Assembly: GCA_036375995.1 (NCBI GenBank)
Contig: DASVBE010000015.1
Coordinates: 1 to 56,465, forward strand
DNA length: 56,465 bases
Reading direction: 5' to 3'
Origin: DASVBE01 sp036375995
GTDB lineage: Bacteria > Actinomycetota > Actinomycetes > Streptosporangiales > Streptosporangiaceae
The notes under the pieces were generated by a model, which ran no database searches, was not told the origin of the DNA, and worked only from the letters and a program-made list of their open reading frames with translations. A program made the translations under genes and the position numbers. Of this stretch, positions 15,682 through 22,865 are shown one piece after another. Within the stretch, counting starts at the first letter, position 1, and the number at the start of each line of letters is the position of its first letter.

Positions 15682-15990
15682 CTACGGTTCGGCGATCTGC
15701 ACCACCGCGCGGACCTCGTCTCCCACGTCGATGCCCTCGGCTACCCGGACGGAGCGCTTGACCGGCAGCACGTAGCTGCCGGCCTCACGGGACGGGAAGA
15801 TCGACGTCTGCCAGGACGTCGCGCCGACCGTGACCGCGACCCGCACCGAGCCGAAGCCGCGCCGGGGCCCGGCGGTCAGCCCCTTGATGTCCGCGCTGAT
15901 CCCGGCCGGCAGCGTGACGAAGTGCCAGCCGTCCGGGCCGGCGTGCGGCCACAGCGGGCCCGCGAACTCGAACGACGCGATGGGTGCCAC
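15682..15990 (-). CDS. DUF1905 domain protein
   Basis: 102-residue protein that is almost only the DUF1905 beta-barrel domain: FEFAGPLWPHAGPDGWHFVTL, GRRGFGSV-like GPRRGFGSVRV, TSWQTSIFPSREAGSYVLP and a C-terminal DVGDEVRAVVQI strand. The start is GTG 15990 (reading VAPIASFEF); more upstream sequence is open but low in protein character. DUF1905 proteins are common, small and cytoplasmic, and of unknown function. It is divergent from the hydrolase gene at 16106 with a 115-base gap, and convergent with the preceding operon, 34 bases apart. Confidence 0.82.
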   Translation of the reverse strand: MAPIASFEFAGPLWPHAGPDGWHFVTLPAGISADIKGLTAGPRRGFGSVRVAVTVGATSWQTSIFPSREAGSYVLPVKRSVRVAEGIDVGDEVRAVVQIAEP

Positions 15991-16105
15991 GGCAGGGACT
16001 GTACGGCGGCCCGCCGACAGACCCGGCGGCCCGCCGGTGAGTCTGGCGAGGCCGGCCGGTCTGTACCGGCAGAAGAGCCTACTGAGACCCCTGAGGAGCA
16101 CCGCG

Positions 16106-16918
16106 ATGACCACGCCCGGCCGCGGCCAGTACGCCGACGTCAACGGCATCAGCCTGTACTACGAGATCCACGGGACCGGCCAGCCGCTGATCCTGCTGCA
16201 CGGCGGGCTGATGTCCGGCGAGACGTTCGGCCCGGTGCTGCCCGCGCTGGCGGAGAAGTACCAGGTCATCCTCCCGGATCTGCAGGGCCACGGCCGCACG
16301 GCGGACATCGACCGGCCGCTCGACGTGCGCCTGATGGCGGACGACATCGCGGCGCTGATCGGCCACCTCGGCCTGGACCGCCCCCACGTGATGGGCTTCT
16401 CCCTGGGCGGCGGCGTCGCGCTGCAGACCGCGGTCCGGCACCCGGACCTGGTCGGCCGCCTGATCGTGGTGTCCGCCAACATCAGGCGCAGCGCCATCTA
16501 CCCGGAGATGCTCGCCCAGCAGGGCCAGGTCAACGCCGCGGCGGCGGGGTTCATGAAGGACACGCCGATGTACGAGCTGTACCAGCGGGTGGCCCCGCGC
16601 CCGGAGGACTTCCCCCGGCTGCTGGACAAGGCGGGCGAGGCCATGGCCCAGGACTTCGACTTCACCGACGATGTCCGCGGCCTTCAGGTGCCCACGATGT
16701 TCGTGGCCGCCGACGCCGACATGGCGCCGCCCTCCCATTACGTCGAGGTCTTCGCCCTCCTGGACGGCGGCCTGCGCGACGGCGGCTGGCAGAACGAGAA
16801 CCGCCCCAAGGGCGGCCACGCCCTGGCCATCCTCCCCGGCCTGACCCACTACAACATCTCGGACTCCCCCCTCCTGGCCGCGACCGCCCTGGCCTTCCTC
16901 GGCCCCCAGAGCACCTGA
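16106..16918 (+). CDS. Alpha/beta-fold hydrolase
   Basis: 270-residue alpha/beta hydrolase with an intact catalytic set: oxyanion motif LLHGGLMSGETF, nucleophile elbow MGFSLGGG (Ser99), acid in VAADADMAPP and a C-terminal His in PGLTHYNIS or KGGHALA. The cap between Ser and Asp carries the YELYQRVAPRPEDFP helix. The start is ATG 16106 with GAGGAG seven bases upstream; the frame is open further upstream but overlaps the divergent DUF1905 gene. An esterase, lactonase or enol-lactone hydrolase role is possible. The neighbouring aromatic operon ends before it, so no firm pathway link exists. Confidence 0.85.
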   Translation: MTTPGRGQYADVNGISLYYEIHGTGQPLILLHGGLMSGETFGPVLPALAEKYQVILPDLQGHGRTADIDRPLDVRLMADDIAALIGHLGLDRPHVMGFSLGGGVALQTAVRHPDLVGRLIVVSANIRRSAIYPEMLAQQGQVNAAAAGFMKDTPMYELYQRVAPRPEDFPRLLDKAGEAMAQDFDFTDDVRGLQVPTMFVAADADMAPPSHYVEVFALLDGGLRDGGWQNENRPKGGHALAILPGLTHYNISDSPLLAATALAFLGPQST

Positions 16919-16975
16919 GTGCCAGCCCCGCGAGACACGCCGCCGGGCGCCGGCCACGCAGCGCCCGGATGCCGG

Positions 16976-17092
16976 ATTGAAGACCTGCGCGCCGAATTCC
17001 GGCAGTTCATCCAGGACGACGTCGATTACACGCACCGGGCCCTGCTCCGCGACCGTTATCCGCTGCCAATAGCGTCAGCCAGGACGGCTTGA
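16976..17092 (+). other. Possible remnant coding segment of unknown origin
   Basis: In the 193-base gap between the hydrolase and LacI genes an unstarted frame reads IEDLRAEFRQFIQDD then VDYTHRALLRDRYPLPIA before TGA at 17090. The charged/hydrophobic alternation looks protein-like rather than like an antisense shadow, and no gene overlaps it. There is no start codon with a ribosome site and I do not recognise the family. It may be the 3' end of a deleted gene. The rest of the gap shows nothing further. Confidence 0.3.
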
Positions 17093-17111
17093 CCGGCCGA
17101 TTAAACGCTGA

Positions 17112-18122
17112 TCAGGAGGCGCCGGTGGAGGCGCGGAGGCTGAGCGTGGCGCGGATGTAGCGGGGAGCCTGAACCTCGGCGCCGTCGAGGCGGGTCAGGA
17201 GCATCTCGACGGCGGCCTCGGCCTGGCGCTCGGGGTGCAGGTCCAGGGCAGTGACCGGCGGGTCGCCTTCGCGCGCCTGGATGCTGTCCACGCCGGCCGC
17301 GATGAGGAGCTCGCCGGGGACCTGGCGGCCGGCGGCCTGGGCGGCGCGCAGCACACCGCGGATGAAGCGGGCGGCCACCACGAAGACCGCGTCGGGCGGG
17401 GTGCGGCGAGCGAGCAGCCGGCGGGCGGCCACGAACGCGCTCTCCTCCCCCGGCTGCATGGCCACCGGGACGACCAGGCGCGGGACGCCGTGCTCGCGCA
17501 CCCAGGCGTCGTAGGCGGTGAGCGTCTCGGTGGCCCAGCCCCAGTCGGTCTTCGGCACCAGCAGGGCGATCCGGCGCGCGCCCTGGCCGGCCAGGTGGTC
17601 GAGCACCTGCCTGGTGTTCGCGTCGGTCTCGGAGGCCACGTACCACGGATCGTCGGGCCGCCCCAGATCCCGCTCGATCGTCACGACCGGGAGGCCCTGG
17701 CCAGCGAGCAAGCTCACCCGCGGGTCCAGCGGGGACGGGTCGACCACGATGCCGCCGTCCAGCTCGATGCCGCGCAGGCCGGTCTGCACGATCGCCGGCG
17801 GCAGCAGCATCAGCGCCTCGTCCTGGGAGAACGCCGCGGACGCCGCCGCGCTGGCCAGGCGCATGTAGAAGTCCAGGCTCAGCGCCTCGTCCGCGGGCAC
17901 GCTGGCGCGGACCGGGAGCAGCAGGGCCAGCGTCCCGGATCGCCCCGAGCGCAGCCCGCGGGCGTGCCGGTTGGCGCGGTAGCCAAGCTCGCGCACCACC
18001 TGCACGACCAGCGCGCGGGTGGCCGGATCGACGCGGCCCTTGCCGTTCAGCGCGTGCGACACCGTGGTGACGGACACGCCAGCCGCCTTGGCCACGTCGC
18101 GGATCGTCGGTCGGGTTGCCAT
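17112..18122 (-). CDS. LacI family transcriptional regulator
   Basis: 336-residue LacI-type regulator. The N-terminal HTH and hinge read TIRDVAKAAGVSVTTVSHAL, NGKGRVDPATRALV and RELGYRANRHARGLRSGRSG; the periplasmic-binding-protein-like effector domain follows (GIVVDPSPLDPR, VPKTDWGWATETL, VTALDLHPERQAEAAVEMLL). Such proteins repress sugar or nucleoside genes and release DNA on effector binding. It stands alone; the opposite-strand neighbour is a degraded gamma-glutamyltransferase, so its natural target may have been lost here. No clear operator palindrome was found just upstream. Confidence 0.92.
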   Translation of the reverse strand: MATRPTIRDVAKAAGVSVTTVSHALNGKGRVDPATRALVVQVVRELGYRANRHARGLRSGRSGTLALLLPVRASVPADEALSLDFYMRLASAAASAAFSQDEALMLLPPAIVQTGLRGIELDGGIVVDPSPLDPRVSLLAGQGLPVVTIERDLGRPDDPWYVASETDANTRQVLDHLAGQGARRIALLVPKTDWGWATETLTAYDAWVREHGVPRLVVPVAMQPGEESAFVAARRLLARRTPPDAVFVVAARFIRGVLRAAQAAGRQVPGELLIAAGVDSIQAREGDPPVTALDLHPERQAEAAVEMLLTRLDGAEVQAPRYIRATLSLRASTGAS

Positions 18123-18244
18123 CGGTCCTGGTCAGAGAGGCAATTCGGACAGGCCTGAGCATACGGCGGCACCGCACCGCGGCATTGCGGGGGCTGGCGG
18201 AAGCCGGCCTCTTGACACCACGGTACTGCGCTCTCTACGGTCTG

Positions 18245-18552
18245 CCAAAAGGATTTGGCGCCCTGGGCCAGGACCCGGGCACGGCCATCGCCGCGCCGCG
18301 CTGGGTGCTCAGCCGCGAGCCCACCACGGCGTTCGACATCTGGCGGGCCGGCGACCCGCCGCTGGTCCGCGTCGAGCACACCGCCCCCCGGCCTGGGCCC
18401 CGGGCCTGCGCGCCCGCGGCTACCAGGTCATCGAGAGCCCGCCCGGCGACCAGACCTTCGGGCACGCCCAGGCGATCCGTGTCACCCCCGACGGCCTCCT
18501 GGCCGGCGCCGCCGACCCCCGCTCCGGCGACGGCGCCTTCGCGGGCCGGTAA
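18245..18552 (+). pseudogene. Gamma-glutamyltransferase C-terminal remnant with frameshift
   Basis: Two frames together give the end of the GGT small subunit. Frame one reads FGALGQDPGTAIAAPRWVL and TTAFDIWRAGDPPLVRVEHTA. After a run of six C (18384-18389) the reading continues in another frame as AWAPGLRARGYQVIE, then TFGHAQAIRV and DGLLAGAADPRSGDGAFAGR to TAA. The DPRxxGxA-like end is typical of GGT. About 100 of the usual 550-600 residues remain and no start or catalytic Thr region is present, so this is a decayed gene. The rest of 18123-18244 is the LacI upstream region with nothing clear. Confidence 0.7.
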
Positions 18553-18701
18553 GGCGGGAACCGCCGGGCTCCGTGGTTTGCGGGGATTTAGGGGCGGAGA
18601 TCGTTGCGGTTACGCCGGAATCCCGCCAGTATGCGTAATACGCGTTTTCCGGGCCGCCGGCCGGAGCTGGACGACGGCCGGCCCTCTGCGAAGGCCACGG
18701 C

Positions 18702-19115
18702 ATGTTCCTGTTCGAGTGCGAGGCCACCTTCGAGGCCGAGCCAGACGCGGTCTGGAAGGTGTGGACCGACGTCACACGGTGGCCTGAGTGGGATGTCAGC
18801 AAGGAGATCGCGCGGCTGGACGGGCCGTTCGAGGTCGGCTCCGTGGGCTGGGCCAAGCAGCGCGGCAACCTGGGCGGCACGTTCGTCATCGCCGAGCTCG
18901 AGACCGGCCGCCGCTGGCTGACGGAGTGCCCGATCCCGCTGGGCCGGGTGACCTTCGACCACGAACTGGAGCCGCTGGACGGCGGGCGGGTCCGGGTGGT
19001 CAAGCGGGTCGAGGTGTACGGCGGCACGGCGCCGCTGATCCGGCTGTTCGCCCCGCGGATGAAGCGCGACATCGCCGAGTCGCTGGCCGCGCTGGAGCGC
19101 GTGGTGTCCGCCTAG
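18702..19115 (+). CDS. SRPBCC family protein
   Basis: 137-residue single-domain START/SRPBCC (helix-grip) protein: FECEATFEAEPDAVWKVWTD, WPEWDVSKEIARLDG, GTFVIAELETGRRWLTEC and a long amphipathic C-terminal helix (RMKRDIAESLAALERVV). Such proteins bind hydrophobic ligands or serve as polyketide cyclase/dehydratase-like folds. The start is ATG 18702 with GAAGG eight bases upstream. It precedes the P450 gene by 91 bases on the same strand, so joint expression is possible. Ligand unknown. Confidence 0.85.
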   Translation: MFLFECEATFEAEPDAVWKVWTDVTRWPEWDVSKEIARLDGPFEVGSVGWAKQRGNLGGTFVIAELETGRRWLTECPIPLGRVTFDHELEPLDGGRVRVVKRVEVYGGTAPLIRLFAPRMKRDIAESLAALERVVSA

Positions 19116-19206
19116 TCCGGCCAACCTCAGGCTGCACCGTGGCGCGGGACCGCCCGGCAGGGTTGAATCGGCGGGTAGGTGCACTAAGCGTGCGAGAGGA
19201 TCTGCC

Positions 19207-20427
19207 GTGACGAGCGTCGCCGAGCTGGAGCTGCCTGAGTTCGATCCCCTGTCGCCGGACGTGACCGGGGAGACCTACCACCAGCGGCTCGCGGAGGTCC
19301 GCAAGCAGGGGTGGCTGGCCAGGTCGCCGCTGTCCCTGGTGGTGCTCGACCGCGACGGCGGCGAGTTCTTCCTGCGCTCGAAGGCGACCGTGTTCCCGGG
19401 CCGGGAGATCGCCGACCTGTTCGGGGTGACCGGCGGGCGGCTGCGGGAGCAGATCGACGCCAACATCCTGAACCAGACCGGCGCGCAGCACCGGCGGCTG
19501 CGGGCGCTGGTCGGGCCGTCCTTCAGCCCGCGGGCGGCGGACAAGTGGCGGCCGGTCATGCGCGGGTTCCTGGCGGACCTGTGGCAGGGCATCGAGCCGG
19601 CCACGGCCACCGAGTTCGTCGCCGCGGTCGCCAAGCCCTACCCGTCGCTGACGATCGCCGCCGTGCTCGGCGCGCCCGCGCGGGACGCGGACCGGCTGCA
19701 CGAGTGGTCCGGCTGGGTGCAGCGGCAGTTCGACATCCGCTCGCTGTCCACCGACCTCGCCCGGATCGAGCAGGCCACCGCGGAGAGCTACGGCTACGTC
19801 GAGGCGCTGCTCGAGCGCCGGGCCGCGGAACCGGCCGACGACCTGATCAGCGCCCTCCTGGCGGCCGAGGCAGCGGGCGACCGGCTGTCCCATCCCGAGT
19901 GCGTGAACCTCGTCATGAACGTGATCGCCGGCGGCATCGACACCACGCAGAGCCAGCTGGCCCACGCGCTGCGGCTGTTCGCCTGCCACCCGGACCAGTG
20001 GGCGCTGCTGGCCCGCCAGCCGGAGCTGGTCCCGCAGGCGGTCAGCGAGGTTCTCCGGTTCGAGCCGATCACGCCGTTCACCGCGCGGCTGTGCACCGAG
20101 GATGTCGAGTACCGCGGCATCGTGTTCCCGGCCGGGACGATCGTGGCGGTCTGCGCGGAGCGGGCCAACCGCGAGCCGGCCGGCCAGGACGGGGCGGCCC
20201 AGGACGCCGAGCGGTTCGACATCATGGCCGATCACGCCGACCGGCTGCTGACCTTCGGCGCGGGCCCGCACTTCTGCCTGGGCTCCAACCTGGCCCGCGC
20301 CGAGCTCGAGGAGGCGCTGACGTTCCTCGCGCCGCGGATGCCGGGCCTGGCCCTGGACGGGCCGCCGGCGCTGGGCGGCGTGGAGGGCATCTACGGGATG
20401 GACGCCCTGCCGCTGCGCTGGGGCTAG
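19207..20427 (+). CDS. Cytochrome P450
   Basis: 406-residue class I bacterial P450. The I-helix oxygen motif is AGGIDTTQSQ, the ExxR is in SEVLRFEP, and the haem-binding loop is FGAGPHFCLGSNLAR with Cys357 as thiolate ligand. It is soluble (no N-terminal membrane segment) and would need a ferredoxin and reductase, none of which lie next to it. The start is GTG 19207 after AGAGGA. The haem loop has FGAGPHFC where FGxGxHxC is usual. Substrate unknown; the upstream SRPBCC protein might bind the same hydrophobic compound (inference). Confidence 0.93.
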   Translation: MTSVAELELPEFDPLSPDVTGETYHQRLAEVRKQGWLARSPLSLVVLDRDGGEFFLRSKATVFPGREIADLFGVTGGRLREQIDANILNQTGAQHRRLRALVGPSFSPRAADKWRPVMRGFLADLWQGIEPATATEFVAAVAKPYPSLTIAAVLGAPARDADRLHEWSGWVQRQFDIRSLSTDLARIEQATAESYGYVEALLERRAAEPADDLISALLAAEAAGDRLSHPECVNLVMNVIAGGIDTTQSQLAHALRLFACHPDQWALLARQPELVPQAVSEVLRFEPITPFTARLCTEDVEYRGIVFPAGTIVAVCAERANREPAGQDGAAQDAERFDIMADHADRLLTFGAGPHFCLGSNLARAELEEALTFLAPRMPGLALDGPPALGGVEGIYGMDALPLRWG

Positions 20428-20448
20428 GGCCAGCCGGGCCGGCAGAGC

Positions 20449-20538
20449 TCAGTACCAGCGGAGACGCGGCGCGGGCGCGGGCGGCTCCTGCAGTCGCGCG
20501 GTGATCCGGCGGGCGATCTGAGACAGCTTGCGCTTCAT
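20449..20538 (-). CDS. Small cationic peptide gene divergent from MarR
   Basis: A 29-codon ORF (MKRKLSQIARRITARL then a Pro-rich end PPAPAPRLRWY). The ATG is preceded by an excellent GGAGGA with proper spacing and by an AT-rich divergent promoter region, which argues that it is translated. The first 16 residues would form a basic amphipathic helix. No family is recognised. It is convergent with the P450 gene (21-base gap) and divergent from the MarR-lspA operon, so MarR may control both sides. It could be a leader or regulatory peptide, or a membrane-active peptide; all of this is inference. Confidence 0.5.
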   Translation of the reverse strand: MKRKLSQIARRITARLQEPPAPAPRLRWY

Positions 20539-20565
20539 GGCTTCCTCCAAGTCGCTTCCCAAGAA

Positions 20566-20618
20566 ACTATATTCTAGGAAACAAAGTCTGAGGAAGCTTA
20601 TTCCTGGCGCGCTATACT
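20566..20618. promoter_or_regulatory. Divergent MarR promoter region with operator
   Basis: An AT-rich island in an otherwise GC-rich sequence. On the plus strand TATACT (20613-20618) ends seven bases before the MarR GTG, the spacing of a leaderless start. On the minus strand TATAGT (20571-20566) can serve the small-peptide gene. Between them AGGAA-GCTTA-TTCCT (20591-20605) is an inverted repeat covering the expected -35 region, a likely MarR dimer site. Confidence 0.6.
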
Positions 20619-20625
20619 CTCGCCC

Positions 20626-21252
20626 GTGCCGGACCAGAACGTGCCAGACCAGGACGGTGTTGACCGGATCCTCCGGCAGTGGCAGCGCGAGCGGCCGGAC
20701 CTGGACACCAGCCCGATGGGCGTCATCGGCCGCGTGTCCCGGCTGTCGCGCCAGCTCGAGCAGCGCCTGGACCCGGTATTCGCGCGGCACGGGCTCGAGC
20801 AGGGCCTGTTCGATGTCCTCGCTACGCTGCGCCGGTCCGGCGAGCCCTACCGGATGCGGCCCGCAGACCTGGCCGCGTCGGTGATGCTCACCTCGAGCGG
20901 GATCACCAAGCGGCTGGACCGGCTGGAAGCCGCTGGCCTGGTCGTGCGCCATCCTGACCCGCAGGACCGGCGCGGGCTGCTGATCGAGCTGACCCCGGCC
21001 GGCCGGCAGCTCGTCGACGTGACCCTGGCCGACCATGTGGCCGCCGAGCACCGGCTGCTGGCCGCGCTCAGCCCGGACGACCGTGACCGGCTCGCGGGCC
21101 TGCTGCGTATCCTGCTACTCGGCCTGCCCGCCACGGCCAGCCCCGACGGTGAGCCAGCCATGGCCAGCCCCGGCGGCGAGCCAGCCACGGGCGGACCCGG
21201 CGGTGGACCCCGCCGCGACCGCGATCCCAGCCCGCCCGTGGAGCCGGAGTGA
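20626..21252 (+). CDS. MarR family transcriptional regulator
   Basis: 208-residue MarR protein: dimer helix VIGRVSRLSRQLEQRLDPVF, winged HTH (MRPADLAASVMLTSSGITKR, LDRLEAAGLVVRHPDPQDRR) and GLLIELTPAGRQLV. The last 45 residues are low complexity: PDGEPAMASPGGEPATGGPG with near-perfect DNA repeats. GTG 20626 has no ribosome site and sits just after a -10 box, so a leaderless mRNA is likely. It overlaps lspA by GTGA. MarR proteins respond to small phenolics, oxidants or lipids; the effector here is unknown. Confidence 0.9.
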   Translation: MPDQNVPDQDGVDRILRQWQRERPDLDTSPMGVIGRVSRLSRQLEQRLDPVFARHGLEQGLFDVLATLRRSGEPYRMRPADLAASVMLTSSGITKRLDRLEAAGLVVRHPDPQDRRGLLIELTPAGRQLVDVTLADHVAAEHRLLAALSPDDRDRLAGLLRILLLGLPATASPDGEPAMASPGGEPATGGPGGGPRRDRDPSPPVEPE

Positions 21253-21839
21253 CCAGCATCAGCCCGACGCCCCGCGAGGGTGGCACCGCCGGGCCCGCCA
21301 GCCCGGCCCGGCGGCTGCTTGTCGTCCTGCTGCTAGCCGCCGTCGTCATAGTCGCCGACCAGGGGACCAAGCAGTGGGCCCTGTCCGGGCTGGCGGACGG
21401 CCGGACCGTGACGCTGCCCACCGGCTTCATTCATCTGCACCTGCTGGTCAACGCGGGCGCCGCGTTCTCCTTCGCGACCGGCGAGACCTGGTTCATCACG
21501 GTGTGCGCCTGCGCGGCCGTGCTCACGATCCCGTGGTTCGCCTTCCGGGCCCGGTCCTGGCTGCTGGTGGTGGCGCTGGGCCTGCTGCTCGGCGGCGCCG
21601 CGGGCAACCTGATCGACCGGCTGGCCCGGGCGCCAGGACCGGGCCGGGGCCGGGTGGTGGACTTCATCGACTACCACGGGTGGTTCACCGGGAACGTGGC
21701 CGACATCGCGATCGTGGTCAGCGCTGCGCTGCTGATCGTGCGGGCCGGCGTCATCTCCCGGCGGGAGCGGCGGGCGGCACAGGCGCCGCGCGAGGCCAGG
21801 GACGACCCGGCGGGCGGGGACCCGGCCAAGGCGGCGTGA
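21249..21839 (+). CDS. lspA: Lipoprotein signal peptidase (signal peptidase II)
   Basis: 196-residue inner-membrane aspartyl protease that removes signal peptides from diacylated prolipoproteins. Four membrane segments are visible, and the conserved blocks ADQGTKQWA, LLVNAGAAFSF, GGAAGNLIDRL and VVDFIDY...NVADIAIV are present; the catalytic Asp pair is in NLIDR and NVADI. It starts at GTG 21249, overlapping the MarR stop (GTGA), so translation is coupled to the regulator, which is unusual for lspA. Housekeeping lspA genes normally lie near ileS or rluD; this copy may be a second, regulated one. The C-terminal tail is basic and Pro/Ala-rich. Confidence 0.92.
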   Translation: MTSISPTPREGGTAGPASPARRLLVVLLLAAVVIVADQGTKQWALSGLADGRTVTLPTGFIHLHLLVNAGAAFSFATGETWFITVCACAAVLTIPWFAFRARSWLLVVALGLLLGGAAGNLIDRLARAPGPGRGRVVDFIDYHGWFTGNVADIAIVVSAALLIVRAGVISRRERRAAQAPREARDDPAGGDPAKAA

Positions 21840-21890
21840 CCCGCGCCGCGCCCACCGTAATCCTTGATCGACAGGACCCTGGACGGCGGG

Positions 21891-22865
21891 TCAGCGACCC
21901 ATCGCCAGGTGATCGAGCAGCTTGGCGCAGGCGTGCACGGCCCGGATGTGCGGCACGTCGAGGTCCATCCGGGCGGCCAGCTCGACGACGGCGCCGGTCA
22001 TGCAGTCGAGCTCGAGCCGCTTGCCCGCCTCGAGATCCTGCAGCGTCGAGGTCTTGTGGTCGCCGACCGCCAGGCCGGCTTCCAGGCGCCGGTCCAGCGA
22101 CACCGGGAACTCGATGCCCAGCTGGCCGGCGACCGCGGCGCACTCGGCGAACATGCGCCGCAGGAGGTCGGGCATTTCCGGGATCGAGCCGAGCTCGCCG
22201 AGGGTCGCCCGGGTCAGCGCGGTGACCGGGTTGAACGCGACGTTGCCGACCATCTTGAGCCAGATCTGGTTACGGAGGTTCGGGTCGACCGGCGCCTTCA
22301 GACCACCGGCCCGCAGTGCCGCGGAAACTTCCTGGCAGCGCTCGCTGACCGACCCGTCGGGCTCGCCGATCGTGAACCGGGAGCCCTCGATGTGCTTGAT
22401 GACACCGGGCTCGGCGATCTCGGTGCCGCAGTAGACCACGCAGCCGATGTTGTGCTCGGGCCGGATCGCGGCGGCGATCACGCCACCGGGGTCCACGCTC
22501 TCCAGCGGCGGCTTGCCCCACGGGCTGTCCAGGTCCTGGAAGTACCACCAGGGCAGGCCGTTCTGCGCCCAGATCACCGCCGCGCCGGGGCGGAGCACCG
22601 GGCCCAGCCGGGGCGCGGCCGCGGTCAGGCTGTTGGCCTTGAGCCCGACGAACACCACGTCGGCCTCGCCCGCCGCGTCCCAGTCGTCCGTCGCCCGCGG
22701 GTGCGCGGTGAAGTCGCCGCGGGGCGACAGCACGCGGACCCCGCGGGACTGCATGGCCGCCAGGTGCGCACCGCGGGCGATCAGCGTGACGTCGATCCCG
22801 CCGCGGTCCAGGCAGGCCCCGACGTACGCACCGATCGCGCCGGCGCCGAGGACGGCGACCTTCAT
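21891..22865 (-). CDS. Ketopantoate reductase-family (PanE/ApbA) oxidoreductase
   Basis: 324-residue 2-dehydropantoate 2-reductase family protein. The N-terminal Rossmann motif is VLGAGAIGAYVGA, followed by LIARGAHLAAMQSRG, WAQNGLPWWYFQ and the C-terminal helical block KMVGNVAFNPVTALTRATLG with the catalytic Lys. It would reduce a 2-oxo acid with NADPH. The start overlaps the stop of the CoA-ligase gene (ATGA 22862-22865), so the two act together, which points to a 2-oxo/2-hydroxy acid catabolic role rather than pantothenate synthesis. PanE paralogues of this length are common in actinomycetes. Confidence 0.87.
   Translation of the reverse strand: MKVAVLGAGAIGAYVGACLDRGGIDVTLIARGAHLAAMQSRGVRVLSPRGDFTAHPRATDDWDAAGEADVVFVGLKANSLTAAAPRLGPVLRPGAAVIWAQNGLPWWYFQDLDSPWGKPPLESVDPGGVIAAAIRPEHNIGCVVYCGTEIAEPGVIKHIEGSRFTIGEPDGSVSERCQEVSAALRAGGLKAPVDPNLRNQIWLKMVGNVAFNPVTALTRATLGELGSIPEMPDLLRRMFAECAAVAGQLGIEFPVSLDRRLEAGLAVGDHKTSTLQDLEAGKRLELDCMTGAVVELAARMDLDVPHIRAVHACAKLLDHLAMGR

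Noticed and set aside
17112..18122. LacI as regulator of the ABC import operon at 54-56 kb
   Set aside because: It is 36 kb away and the palindromes upstream of the ABC operon are not found near the LacI gene; there is no evidence for a link.
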